Assembly: GCA_028288395.1 (NCBI GenBank)
Contig: JAQBNV010000042.1
Location: 1-8,411 of the forward strand
Reading direction: 5' to 3'
DNA length: 8,411 nt
Source of the DNA: Adhaeribacter sp.
GTDB taxonomy: Bacteria > Bacteroidota > Bacteroidia > Cytophagales > Hymenobacteraceae
In this document: piece after piece, positions 1 through 6,626 of the stretch
Numbering within the stretch: position 1 is the first letter of the stretch
Layout: every line of letters starts with the position of its first letter
The notes under the pieces: model-generated
The model's database searches: none
What the model was told of the DNA's origin: nothing
Seen by the model: only the letters and a program-made list of their open reading frames with translations
Translations under genes and position numbers: made by a program

Positions 1-1028
1 TGATATTGCACCGAAAAAGCAGGTTTGTTTTTTACCCGGATACCCTCAATGGTATTATCATTCAGGTTTATGTGCGTTATTTCTACCAACGGGTTATTTC
101 TAACCTGGTCCGCGTCCACAGCAAAACCATGATTTTGTGAAGTTATTTCGCATTTGCCGGTTAATAAATTTTTAACCGGGTGGTTAAGTCCGCGATGCCC
201 GTTGTGCATCTTGTAAGTAGATATGCCATTTGCTTGCGCCAAAATTTGATGCCCCATACAAATACCGAATAAAGGCTTATCTTCTTCCAGCATTCTTGTT
301 ACATTTTCTACTGCCTGGATAGTAGCGGCCGGATCACCAGGTCCATTAGAAATGAAATAGCCGTCGGGTCCCCATTTTTCCATTTCCTCGAAACTGGTAT
401 CAAAAGGAAATATTTTACACTCACATCCGCGTTGTGTAAAATTATTAAGAATATTCTTCTTTACGCCTAAATCCAGAATGGCTACTTTGTATAGGTGCTG
501 GGGAACGGATAGATCATATATTTCGGTGGTACTAACTTTAGATGCCAATTCCAATCCATCCATAGAGGGGGTAGCAGCCAGCTTTTCCTTCAACACGGTT
601 ATATCAGTTCCATCTGAAGAAATAATGGCATTCATCGAGCCTTTATCCCGGATATGACGAACTAATTCGCGGGTATCAATTTCGCAGATGCCAATTATAT
701 TCGAGGAATCTAAATATTCCTGTAAAGATCCTTCGGCCGATTTACGGGAAAAGTATTCAGAAAATTCTTTGCAGACCAAGCCATTGATTTGCACTTGGTT
801 TGATTCTACTTCTTTCTGAACAACCCCATAATTGCCAATGTGTGGTACGGTGGTTATAATTATCTGGCCAAAATAAGACGGGTCCGTAAATATTTCCTGA
901 TAACCGGTCATGCCGGTATTAAAACAAAGTTCTCCGGAACTGGTACCAATACGGCCTAAACTTTTACCGCGGAAGATATTGCCATCTTCTAAAATCAGAA
1001 TGGCATCTGTTGAAATTCTTTCTTTCAT
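1..1028 (-). CDS. carA: Carbamoyl-phosphate synthase small (glutaminase) subunit, 3'-truncated by window edge
   Basis: CarA hydrolyses glutamine and channels ammonia to CarB, which makes carbamoyl phosphate for pyrimidine and arginine synthesis in the cytoplasm. Read from the ATG at 1028, the frame stays open for 342 codons to the left edge and stops mid-codon (CA-). The N-terminal domain carries TGMTGYQEIFTDPSYFGQ (residues 38-55). The class I glutamine amidotransferase domain begins near residue 180, with SNGPGDP at 227-233 and the nucleophile elbow GICMGHQ at 255-261, where C257 corresponds to the E. coli catalytic cysteine. GHRGLNHPVKN follows at 278-288. The catalytic His/Glu pair should lie just past the edge, since the last visible residues are FSVQY. 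Length fits a family of about 360-380 residues with a few dozen missing. The gene follows rplQ after a terminator, so it is probably transcribed separately. Start choice: the N-terminus aligns with the family and no Shine-Dalgarno is seen, as expected in Bacteroidota. Identity is secure. Confidence 0.96.
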   Translation of the reverse strand, partial: MKERISTDAILILEDGNIFRGKSLGRIGTSSGELCFNTGMTGYQEIFTDPSYFGQIIITTVPHIGNYGVVQKEVESNQVQINGLVCKEFSEYFSRKSAEGSLQEYLDSSNIIGICEIDTRELVRHIRDKGSMNAIISSDGTDITVLKEKLAATPSMDGLELASKVSTTEIYDLSVPQHLYKVAILDLGVKKNILNNFTQRGCECKIFPFDTSFEEMEKWGPDGYFISNGPGDPAATIQAVENVTRMLEEDKPLFGICMGHQILAQANGISTYKMHNGHRGLNHPVKNLLTGKCEITSQNHGFAVDADQVRNNPLVEITHINLNDNTIEGIRVKNKPAFSVQY

Positions 1029-1043
1029 ATTGCTTTGGTACTG

Positions 1044-1051
1044 CAAAAATA
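1044..1051 (-). promoter_or_regulatory. Possible Bacteroidota -7 promoter element for carA
   Basis: On the minus strand the sequence TATTTTTG matches the Bacteroidota -7 consensus TAnnTTTG exactly, and lies 15 bp upstream of the carA ATG. It falls inside the T-tract of the rplQ terminator. Transcription from it would give a leader of only about 10 nt. No convincing -33 TTG-type element is seen at the expected distance, and T-rich sequence makes a chance match easy, so this is tentative. Confidence 0.25.
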
Positions 1052-1088
1052 AAAAAAGGGATATGAAAAATATCATATCCCTCTTTTA
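1051..1088 (-). terminator. Intrinsic terminator after rplQ, end of the ribosomal protein operon
   Basis: A perfect inverted repeat pairs 1058-1066 (GGGATATGA) with 1073-1081 (TCATATCCC), giving a 9-bp stem and a 6-nt loop. Read on the minus strand, the stem is followed directly by seven T residues (1057-1051) and, after one A, five more T. This is the classic arrangement for ending the rplQ transcript. A short T-run lies on the other side of the stem (+ strand 1082-1087), so it may work in both directions. It sits in the 96-bp gap between rplQ and carA and separates the ribosomal unit from carA. Confidence 0.85.
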
Positions 1089-1124
1089 AATTAATTAAAA
1101 ATTTTAATATTCTGCATCTCGGGC

Positions 1125-1640
1125 TTAAGCACCTGGTTCTTCGGTTGGAGTATCTTCGGTTTTCGTTTCCGTTTTGTTCGGAGTAGCCGCATTCGCTTCC
1201 GGAGAATCGTTGGTATCTTTCTTTTTAGACCGTCTTCTGGTTTTAGGTTTGGCACCTTCTGCCGTAGCTACCAACATATTCTCGTTGTAGTCAACCAATT
1301 CAATAATGCACATATCGGCATTATCACCTAACCGGTTACCAGTTTTAAGAATACGGGTATAACCACCCGGACGATTGGCATTCTTTCCTGCTACTTCGCC
1401 GAATAATTCTTTTAAAGATTCTTTGTCCTGTAAATAGGAAAAAATAATCCGCCGGGAATGGGTAGTATCATTTTTTGATTTTGTTAAAAGCGGCTCAACG
1501 TATTTACGCAAAGCTTTAGCTTTTGCCACTGTGGTAGCTATCCGTTTGTGCAGGATTAGGGATGAAGCCATATTGCTTAACATCGCCTTCCGGTGCGCTG
1601 AGGTTCTACCTAAATGGTTAATTTTTTTACCGTGTCTCAT
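1125..1640 (-). CDS. rplQ: 50S ribosomal protein L17, with long C-terminal tail
   Basis: L17 is a large-subunit protein near the exit of the peptide tunnel. The protein is 171 residues and starts [20 protein letters not shown], the family's N-terminal signature. The conserved core runs to about residue 123, with [15 protein letters not shown] at 42-56, RRIIFSYL at 63-70 and [20 protein letters not shown] at 89-108. Residues 124-171 are a low-complexity tail: first a basic patch ([11 protein letters not shown], 131-141), then a Thr/Glu/Pro/Asn-rich acidic stretch ending EEPGA. E. coli L17 ends near residue 127; extended L17 proteins are common in Bacteroidota. It is the last gene of the ribosomal cluster, 69 bp after rpoA, and is followed by an intrinsic terminator. 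The start is preceded by AATAAAATAAA, with no Shine-Dalgarno. Confidence 0.97.
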   Translation of the reverse strand: MRHGKKINHLGRTSAHRKAMLSNMASSLILHKRIATTVAKAKALRKYVEPLLTKSKNDTTHSRRIIFSYLQDKESLKELFGEVAGKNANRPGGYTRILKTGNRLGDNADMCIIELVDYNENMLVATAEGAKPKTRRRSKKKDTNDSPEANAATPNKTETKTEDTPTEEPGA

Positions 1641-1652
1641 TTTATTTTATTG

Positions 1653-1662
1653 TGCACGTGCA
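1653..1662. repeat. 10-bp perfect palindrome in the rpoA-rplQ gap
   Basis: TGCACGTGCA is a perfect palindrome 13 bp upstream of the rplQ start. The surrounding 69-bp gap otherwise shows no promoter or terminator that I can recognise. It could be a small hairpin or a protein site, but a palindrome of this length in isolation is weak evidence. Confidence 0.3.
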
Positions 1663-1709
1663 TACCGTCAATCAACCTTTCTGGGATCGGGAATTATGCC
1701 GTATATTAA

Positions 1710-2699
1710 TTAATCTTCTTCTAACTTATATTTGGCAAGATCCATCCCGAAGGTTAAACCTTTTTCCTGTACCAGATTTTCTAATTCCGTCAACGACTTT
1801 TTACCAAAGTTACGGAACTTCATCATATCCTGCATATCCAACTGCACCAAATCGCCTAAGGTACGAATATCTGCTGCTTTTAAACAGTTGTATGCCCGAA
1901 CAGATAAATCCATATCGTTTAATGGCGTTTTCAATACTTTACGCATGTGCAGCATCTCTTCATCAACAGCTTCTTCTTCTTCCGGTTTAGCGGTTTCAAA
2001 AGTCATGGTATTATCAGAGAATAGCATAAAATGCTGGATCAGAATATGAGCAGCACCTTTAAGCGCATCTTCCGGATGAATGGATCCATCGGTTTGAATA
2101 TCGATTAAAAGCTTCTCGTAATCTGTCTTCTGCTCTACCCGGGTGTTCTCGATGCTATATTTTACATTTTTGATAGGAGTAAAAATAGCATCAATAGCAA
2201 TCTGACCAAAAATTTGGTCATTCGGTTTGTTCTCTTCAGCAGGAACATATCCCCGGCCTTTCTGAATAATTAATTCAAATTCAAGCTGGGTATTATTATC
2301 CAGATGGCAAATAACTAAATCCGGGTTCAGAATTTGAAAACCATTGGTAAAATTACCTATATCTCCTGCGGTAAAAGCATCTTTGTTCTTGATAGAAACA
2401 GTAATCTTATCTTCAATGGAGTCGTTTATTTTTTTAAACCGGACCATTTTCAGATTAAGAATTATTTCTGATACATCTTCTATCACTCCTTCGATGGTAG
2501 AGAATTCATGCAAAACACCTGGTACTCTTACAGAAGTAATTGCATAGCCTTCCAGAGAGGACAACAAAATTCTTCTGAGTGCGTTGCCAATCGTAACTCC
2601 ATACCCTTTCTCAAGGGGTTTAAATTCAAATTGACCATTGAAGTCGTCGGACTTTTCCATCACGACTTTCTCCGGCATTTGAAAGGCTAATATAGACAT
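1710..2699 (-). CDS. rpoA: DNA-directed RNA polymerase alpha subunit
   Basis: The alpha subunit dimerises to scaffold RNA polymerase assembly, and its C-terminal domain touches upstream promoter DNA and activators. The protein is 329 residues, the same length as E. coli alpha. The N-terminal domain (about 1-232) has the assembly motif [20 protein letters not shown] (32-51), [14 protein letters not shown] (71-84) and [11 protein letters not shown] (148-158). An acidic linker ([11 protein letters not shown], 238-248) leads to the C-terminal helix-hairpin-helix domain. There the DNA-contacting residues of E. coli R265, N268 and K298 appear to be kept as R268, N271 and K301, in [13 protein letters not shown] and [10 protein letters not shown]. 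The gene lies in the usual alpha-operon place between rpsD and rplQ, 41 bp after rpsD and 69 bp before rplQ. The leader before ATG is A/T-rich with no Shine-Dalgarno. Confidence 0.98.
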   Translation of the reverse strand: MSILAFQMPEKVVMEKSDDFNGQFEFKPLEKGYGVTIGNALRRILLSSLEGYAITSVRVPGVLHEFSTIEGVIEDVSEIILNLKMVRFKKINDSIEDKITVSIKNKDAFTAGDIGNFTNGFQILNPDLVICHLDNNTQLEFELIIQKGRGYVPAEENKPNDQIFGQIAIDAIFTPIKNVKYSIENTRVEQKTDYEKLLIDIQTDGSIHPEDALKGAAHILIQHFMLFSDNTMTFETAKPEEEEAVDEEMLHMRKVLKTPLNDMDLSVRAYNCLKAADIRTLGDLVQLDMQDMMKFRNFGKKSLTELENLVQEKGLTFGMDLAKYKLEED

Positions 2700-2740
2700 A
2701 TAAGACTGTTTAATTAGTTATAAGTTGTACTAAAGAACTA

Positions 2741-3346
2741 CTACTTAGAGTAAAGTTCTACTATTAATTGCTCCTGAATCTTCTCAGGAATCTGATCCCG
2801 CTGCGGCGTGGAAATAAATTTACCAAGCATTTCCTTTCCATCCCACTCTAACCATGTAAACTGACGGGCGTTATGCGCTGATAAGCTATTGGTAATTGCT
2901 TCCAATGATTTGGATTTCTCGCGAACAGCAACTGTTTGTCCTGGCTTCAAGCTATAAGAGGCAATATTTACTATATTACCATCCACCAGAATATGCTTGT
3001 GCAAAACCAATTGGCGAGCAGATCTCCTGGTTGGAGCTATGCCCAAACGGTAAACTGTATTATCTAAACGTGATTCTAATAAAGCCAGTAAGTTCTCGCC
3101 GGTAATACCGCCTCTACGATGAGCTTTAACAAATAAGTTTGCAAATTGCTTTTCCAGAACACCGTACAGGTATTTAGCTTTCTGCTTCTCGATCAGCTGA
3201 ATTGCGTATTCAGATTGTTTTTTTCTCCGGCCTCTGCCGTGCATCCCCGGGGGATAAGCTTTCTTTTGTAAAGCTTTGCTTGCACCAAAGATGGGCTCGT
3301 TGAATCTTCTTGAAATTTTGGTTTTTGGGCCAGTATATCTTGCCAT
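2741..3346 (-). CDS. rpsD: 30S ribosomal protein S4
   Basis: S4 binds 16S rRNA early in 30S assembly and helps set decoding accuracy together with S5. The protein is 201 residues, near the usual 200-206. The N-terminus is [20 protein letters not shown], with the family motif [20 protein letters not shown] at 31-50. The S4 RNA-binding domain spans about 92-152, including [20 protein letters not shown] (92-111) and [17 protein letters not shown] (121-137). There are no cysteines, so this is the zinc-free form of S4. In several bacteria S4 represses its own operon by binding the mRNA; here a strong hairpin (3364-3390) lies 17 bp upstream of the ATG, but whether S4 binds it cannot be told from sequence. 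An A7 run at codons for RKK (3218-3224) reads correctly in frame. Confidence 0.98.
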   Translation of the reverse strand: MARYTGPKTKISRRFNEPIFGASKALQKKAYPPGMHGRGRRKKQSEYAIQLIEKQKAKYLYGVLEKQFANLFVKAHRRGGITGENLLALLESRLDNTVYRLGIAPTRRSARQLVLHKHILVDGNIVNIASYSLKPGQTVAVREKSKSLEAITNSLSAHNARQFTWLEWDGKEMLGKFISTPQRDQIPEKIQEQLIVELYSK

Positions 3347-3363
3347 TTCTTTTTAATATTTGG

Positions 3364-3390
3364 ATGAAGCCCCTTTAGCAGGGGCTTCAT
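3364..3390 (-). promoter_or_regulatory. Strong hairpin in the rpsK-rpsD gap
   Basis: A perfect inverted repeat pairs 3364-3373 (ATGAAGCCCC) with 3381-3390 (GGGGCTTCAT): a 10-bp stem with a 7-nt loop. It fills half of the 53-bp gap between rpsK and rpsD, 9 bp after the rpsK stop and 17 bp before the rpsD ATG. Neither side has a T-run, so it does not look like an intrinsic terminator. Likely roles are mRNA processing or stability, attenuation, or a protein-binding leader for rpsD. The structure is clear; the function is inferred. Confidence 0.6.
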
Positions 3391-3399
3391 ATTCAATCT

Positions 3400-3792
3400 T
3401 TAAACTCTTCTACGTTTTGGAGGACGACATCCGTTATGAGGCAAAGGTGTTACATCTTTGATCGTTGTAACTTCTATACAAGCATTTTGTACTGTCCGGA
3501 TAGCAGATTCTCTTCCAGAACCTGGTCCTTTAACAAATACTTCGGCTTTACGCATACCTAATTCATGAGCCACTTTGGCACAATCAGAAGCTGCCATTTG
3601 AGCGGCATAAGGCGTATTCTTTTTAGAACCTTTAAAACCCATTTTACCAGCCGATGCCCAGGAAATAACCTGCCCATTATTATTGGTAATAGAGATAATA
3701 ATATTATTAAAAGAAGCTTTGATGTGAATCTGACCAACAGCCTCTACGACTACTACCCGTTTCTTAGCTTTATCTTTTCTTTTCTGAGCCAT
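3400..3792 (-). CDS. rpsK: 30S ribosomal protein S11
   Basis: S11 sits in the platform of the small subunit next to S7 and the mRNA exit. The protein is 130 residues, close to the family length of about 129. Visible landmarks are a basic N-terminus ([16 protein letters not shown]), [19 protein letters not shown] (22-40), [19 protein letters not shown] (47-65), [14 protein letters not shown] (87-100) and the C-terminal signature [20 protein letters not shown] (111-130). It follows rpsM after 8 bp, the standard alpha-operon order, and is followed by the hairpin-containing gap before rpsD. The leader before ATG is AATAAATAATATA with no Shine-Dalgarno. Nothing unusual is seen in the protein. Confidence 0.98.
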   Translation of the reverse strand: MAQKRKDKAKKRVVVVEAVGQIHIKASFNNIIISITNNNGQVISWASAGKMGFKGSKKNTPYAAQMAASDCAKVAHELGMRKAEVFVKGPGSGRESAIRTVQNACIEVTTIKDVTPLPHNGCRPPKRRRV

Positions 3793-3800
3793 TATATTAT

Positions 3801-4178
3801 TTATTTAGTAGCCTTCTTTTTGTTAGCAACTGTTTTACGCTTTCCTTTACGGGTACGCGAATTATTTTTCGTCCGCTGGCCTCTCACAGGCAAGCCTTTT
3901 CTGTGACGAAGACCACGGTATGACCCAATATCCATCAAACGCTTAATATGCAGTTGAACTTCCGACCGCAAAACCCCTTCGGTTTTATGCTCGGCAGCGA
4001 TAACTGTTCTGATAGCACCTGCTTCTTCTTCTGTCCATTCGTTAACTTTTTTGTCTAAGCTAACGCCTGCTTTCGTAAGAATGGATTGAGATGCTCTACG
4101 GCCTATACCGTAAATATAAGTCAAGGCAATTTCGCCTCTTTTTTTATCCGGAATATCTACTCCTGCTATTCTAGCCAT
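3801..4178 (-). CDS. rpsM: 30S ribosomal protein S13
   Basis: S13 is in the head of the 30S subunit, contacts the P-site tRNA and forms bridges to the large subunit. The protein is 125 residues, within the usual 117-126. It starts [20 protein letters not shown] and carries the helix-two-turns-helix region [14 protein letters not shown] (21-34). The conserved basic C-terminal signature is [19 protein letters not shown] (88-106), followed by a lysine-rich tail ([15 protein letters not shown]) that in other bacteria reaches the P site. It lies 9 bp after rpmJ and 8 bp before rpsK. An A7 run near the start (codons DKKR) reads correctly in frame. The upstream leader is TAATATAATAAA, without Shine-Dalgarno. 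Confidence 0.98.
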   Translation of the reverse strand: MARIAGVDIPDKKRGEIALTYIYGIGRRASQSILTKAGVSLDKKVNEWTEEEAGAIRTVIAAEHKTEGVLRSEVQLHIKRLMDIGSYRGLRHRKGLPVRGQRTKNNSRTRKGKRKTVANKKKATK

Positions 4179-4187
4179 TTTATTATA

Positions 4188-4304
4188 TTAACCTTGTCTT
4201 TGTTTATACCGTGGGTTCTTTTTGTTGATTACATAAAGCTTCCCTTTACGGCGGATAACTTTGCAATCCTCACTTCTCTTTTTGACAGATGCTTTTACTT
4301 TCAT
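4188..4304 (-). CDS. rpmJ: 50S ribosomal protein L36, cysteine-poor (zinc-free) form
   Basis: A 38-codon gene reads [20 protein letters not shown] at its N-terminus and ends [13 protein letters not shown]36 is the smallest large-subunit protein and normally folds around one zinc held by Cys11, Cys14, Cys27 and His33. Here the equivalent positions are Ser11, Cys14, Asn27 and Tyr33, so only one ligand remains and zinc binding is not expected. This form is, to my knowledge, usual in Bacteroidota rather than a sign of decay. The gene lies in its standard place between infA and rpsM. Its ATG begins one base after the infA stop codon, suggesting coupled translation. Length, basic composition and the QRQG end make the identity secure despite the small size. 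Confidence 0.96.
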   Translation of the reverse strand: MKVKASVKKRSEDCKVIRRKGKLYVINKKNPRYKQRQG

Positions 4305-4305
4305 T

Positions 4306-4524
4306 TTATTTATACCGATAAACTATTCTTCCTTTAGATAAATCGTAAGGCGACATTTCAATCTTTACTTTATCACCGGGTAATATTTTAATATAGTGCA
4401 TGCGCATTTTACCTGATATATGTGAAATAACCTGATGCCCGTTTTCCAGTTCAACACGGAACATGGCATTAGATAAAGCTTCCACAATAGTTCCGTCCTG
4501 CTCTATAGAAGACTGTTTTGCCAT
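4306..4524 (-). CDS. infA: Translation initiation factor IF-1
   Basis: IF-1 binds the 30S A site during initiation and helps IF-2 and IF-3 select the initiator tRNA. The protein is 72 residues, exactly the common length, and is a single S1-like OB fold. Landmarks are [20 protein letters not shown] (1-20), [20 protein letters not shown] (21-40), [20 protein letters not shown] (47-66) and the terminal IVYRYK. It sits 9 bp after map and one base before rpmJ, as in most spc/alpha clusters. The region before the start is an AT repeat (ATATATAT) without Shine-Dalgarno. Confidence 0.98.
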   Translation of the reverse strand: MAKQSSIEQDGTIVEALSNAMFRVELENGHQVISHISGKMRMHYIKILPGDKVKIEMSPYDLSKGRIVYRYK

Positions 4525-4533
4525 ATATATATT

Positions 4534-5301
4534 TTATGCACTTTTTTCAATGTAATCGAACGTAGTTAAAATTTCAGGTTTATCCTTCCGTACGACAATT
4601 GTATGTTCAAAATGAGCCGATGGTTTATTATCCTTGGTCCGGATTGTCCAGCCATCAGCTTCCTGAACAATATTTTTAGAACCTAAGTTTACCATTGGTT
4701 CTACGGCTATAACCAAACCGTTCTGTAATTTTAATCCTTGGCCTCTTTTACCATAGTTCGGAACTTCAGGACCTTCATGCAGGCTTCGGCCAATTCCATG
4801 GCCTACTAACTCCCTCACTACTGAAAAACCTGCTGCTTCAACCTCCTTCTGAATTGTTGCTGAAAGGTCGCCCATCCGGTTACCCGCTAATGCTTGTTCT
4901 AAACCTTTATACAAAGAAGCTTTGGTTACTCGTAATAACCTTTCTACATCCTCGGAAAGTTCTCCAATTCCATGCGTATAAGCACAGTCACTGTGAAAAC
5001 CATTCTTAAATACACCACAATCTATGGAAACTATATCTCCGTTCTTAATAACGTAATTACTTGGAAACCCATGAACAACGGCCGAATTGACCGAAATGCA
5101 TAAACTATTAGTAAAACCATTATAACCTTTAAAGGAAGGCTTTCCGCCATGGTCCATAATAAACTCTTCCGCTCTTTCATCGAGGGCTTTGGTAGTAATA
5201 CCTTCTTTTATTATGGATGCTACTTCACCGTGGGCTTTACTTAAAATTAAAGCCGCCTCCTTTATGATACTAATTTCTTCTTCTGTTTTGTAATAAACCA
5301 T
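4534..5301 (-). CDS. map: Methionine aminopeptidase, type I
   Basis: This enzyme removes the initiator methionine from nascent proteins whose second residue is small. The protein is 255 residues (E. coli 264) with a pita-bread fold and a two-metal site. The expected ligands are all present: D94 (VSIDCGV), D105 (GFHSDCAYTHGIGE), H168 (ELVGHGIGRSLHEGP), E201 (IAVEPMV) and E232 (HFEHTIVV). The substrate-contacting His77 (SAVVHGFP) and His175 are also kept. There is no N-terminal zinc-finger extension, so it is the short bacterial type Ia. The ATG lies one base after the secY stop, which suggests translational coupling. In many bacteria adk lies between secY and map; it is absent here. No catalytic residue is missing, so it should be active. 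Confidence 0.98.
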   Translation of the reverse strand: MVYYKTEEEISIIKEAALILSKAHGEVASIIKEGITTKALDERAEEFIMDHGGKPSFKGYNGFTNSLCISVNSAVVHGFPSNYVIKNGDIVSIDCGVFKNGFHSDCAYTHGIGELSEDVERLLRVTKASLYKGLEQALAGNRMGDLSATIQKEVEAAGFSVVRELVGHGIGRSLHEGPEVPNYGKRGQGLKLQNGLVIAVEPMVNLGSKNIVQEADGWTIRTKDNKPSAHFEHTIVVRKDKPEILTTFDYIEKSA

Positions 5302-5302
5302 C

Positions 5303-6619
5303 CTAAGATGCCATCGCTATATTTTGCGTACGGCCTTTTAATTTACCTGACTTCATCATGCCATCGTAATGACGCATTAACAAGTAACTCTCTATCTGAT
5401 TTAAAGTGTCTAGTACTACCCCAACCATAATAATTAAAGAAGTGCCACCAAAAAAGGCAGAGAACTCCCGGGTAACCCCGAACATCATAGCAAATGCAGG
5501 AAGTATAGCAATAAAAGCTAAAAATAAAGAACCGGGAAGAGTAATTCTATCTAATACTTGCCCAATAAATTCGGACGTAGCTAGACCAGGCTTAACACCA
5601 GGTACAAAACCTCCGCTTCGTTTCAAATCATTTGATATCTGGTCTGGATTAACGCTTATAGCAGTATAGAAGTAGGTAAAAATAATAATTAACGTACCAA
5701 ATAGTAAATTATATTGCCATGATGTAAAATCAGAAAATGTTGTTCCTATGGAGGCTGCCAGTTCAGAGGTATCCCGCCAAATTGAAGCAATTAAAGAAGG
5801 AATGAACATCAATGATTGCGCAAAGATAATAGGCATAACACCGGCTGCATTAACCTTTAAAGGTATAAACTGCCTTTGGCCGCTGTATTGCGTACTACCA
5901 CCAACCTGTTTTGCATACTGTACCGGAATTCTTCTAATGGCCTGGGTAAGCATTACTACTGCCATAACCACAAAATAAAGAACGATTAATTCTATAATTA
6001 ACAACAAAGCACCATTTAACCTTTTTGATAATGCTTCCGCAATTAAAGCACCTGGCAAACGTGACACTATACCAATCATGATAAGCATAGAGATACCATT
6101 TCCAATTCCTTTATCTGTTATTTTTTCTCCCAACCACATACAGAACATCGTGCCGGCAGTTAAAATAAAAATGGAAGTTACCCCAAACCAGAATGGATCT
6201 ACTACGATGGCTTCTGCATTAATGGTCTGAATAAAACCAAACGACTGCGCAGCCGTAATGATGATGGTCAATACACGAGTGTATTGATTGATTTTTTTTC
6301 TGCCTGACTCCCCTTCTTTCTGAAGCTTCTGAAAATAGGGAACGGCTATCGTTAACAATTGTAAAACGATGGATGCCGAAATATATGGCATAATACCTAA
6401 CGCAAAAATAGAAGCATTGCTAAACGCTCCTCCTAGTAAGGTATCTAATAAACCAAATATTCCTTCAGAATTAGATTGTAAGCGGTTAGGATCTATACCC
6501 GGCAATACAACATAAGACCCTAAACGGAATATTGCAATAAAGCCCAAGGTATTCAGTATACGAATCCTTAGGTCTTCAATTGCAAAAATATTCTTAAAAG
6601 TTGTTATAAGTTTATTCAT
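5303..6619 (-). CDS. secY: Preprotein translocase subunit SecY
   Basis: SecY is the channel subunit of the SecYEG translocon in the inner membrane, passing unfolded proteins driven by SecA or inserting membrane proteins co-translationally. The protein is 438 residues (E. coli 443) with ten predicted membrane segments near 22-40, 70-92, 113-135, 145-165, 173-196, 203-226, 258-281, 302-323, 360-380 and 388-410. Signatures are FALGIMPYISASIVLQLL (72-89, plug side) and WLGEKITDKGIGNGIS (162-177). The cytosolic C4 loop has IRRIPVQYAKQ (228-238) and LKVNAAGVMPIIFA (254-267). In the C5 loop, FVPGVKPG (338-345) places lysine 343 where E. coli has Arg357. It begins 7 bp after rplO. An A8 run (codons GRKKI) reads correctly in frame. 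Confidence 0.98.
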   Translation of the reverse strand: MNKLITTFKNIFAIEDLRIRILNTLGFIAIFRLGSYVVLPGIDPNRLQSNSEGIFGLLDTLLGGAFSNASIFALGIMPYISASIVLQLLTIAVPYFQKLQKEGESGRKKINQYTRVLTIIITAAQSFGFIQTINAEAIVVDPFWFGVTSIFILTAGTMFCMWLGEKITDKGIGNGISMLIMIGIVSRLPGALIAEALSKRLNGALLLIIELIVLYFVVMAVVMLTQAIRRIPVQYAKQVGGSTQYSGQRQFIPLKVNAAGVMPIIFAQSLMFIPSLIASIWRDTSELAASIGTTFSDFTSWQYNLLFGTLIIIFTYFYTAISVNPDQISNDLKRSGGFVPGVKPGLATSEFIGQVLDRITLPGSLFLAFIAILPAFAMMFGVTREFSAFFGGTSLIIMVGVVLDTLNQIESYLLMRHYDGMMKSGKLKGRTQNIAMAS

Positions 6620-6626
6620 AACTTAG

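Noticed and set aside
1804..1811. TAACTTTG on the minus strand inside rpoA as a second TAnnTTTG promoter
   Set aside because: It lies in conserved coding sequence (FGKKS region), has no visible -33 partner and an 8-bp degenerate motif is expected by chance.
1531..2690. Several open frames of 60-112 codons on the + strand across rplQ and rpoA
   Set aside because: They lie antisense to well-conserved genes, resemble no family and have compositions expected of shadow frames.
3193..3396. 67-codon minus-strand frame starting inside the rpsK-rpsD hairpin
   Set aside because: It overlaps the rpsD start in another frame; most of it is the out-of-frame reading of S4 codons, and its start lies in the hairpin stem. 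S4 itself is unambiguous.
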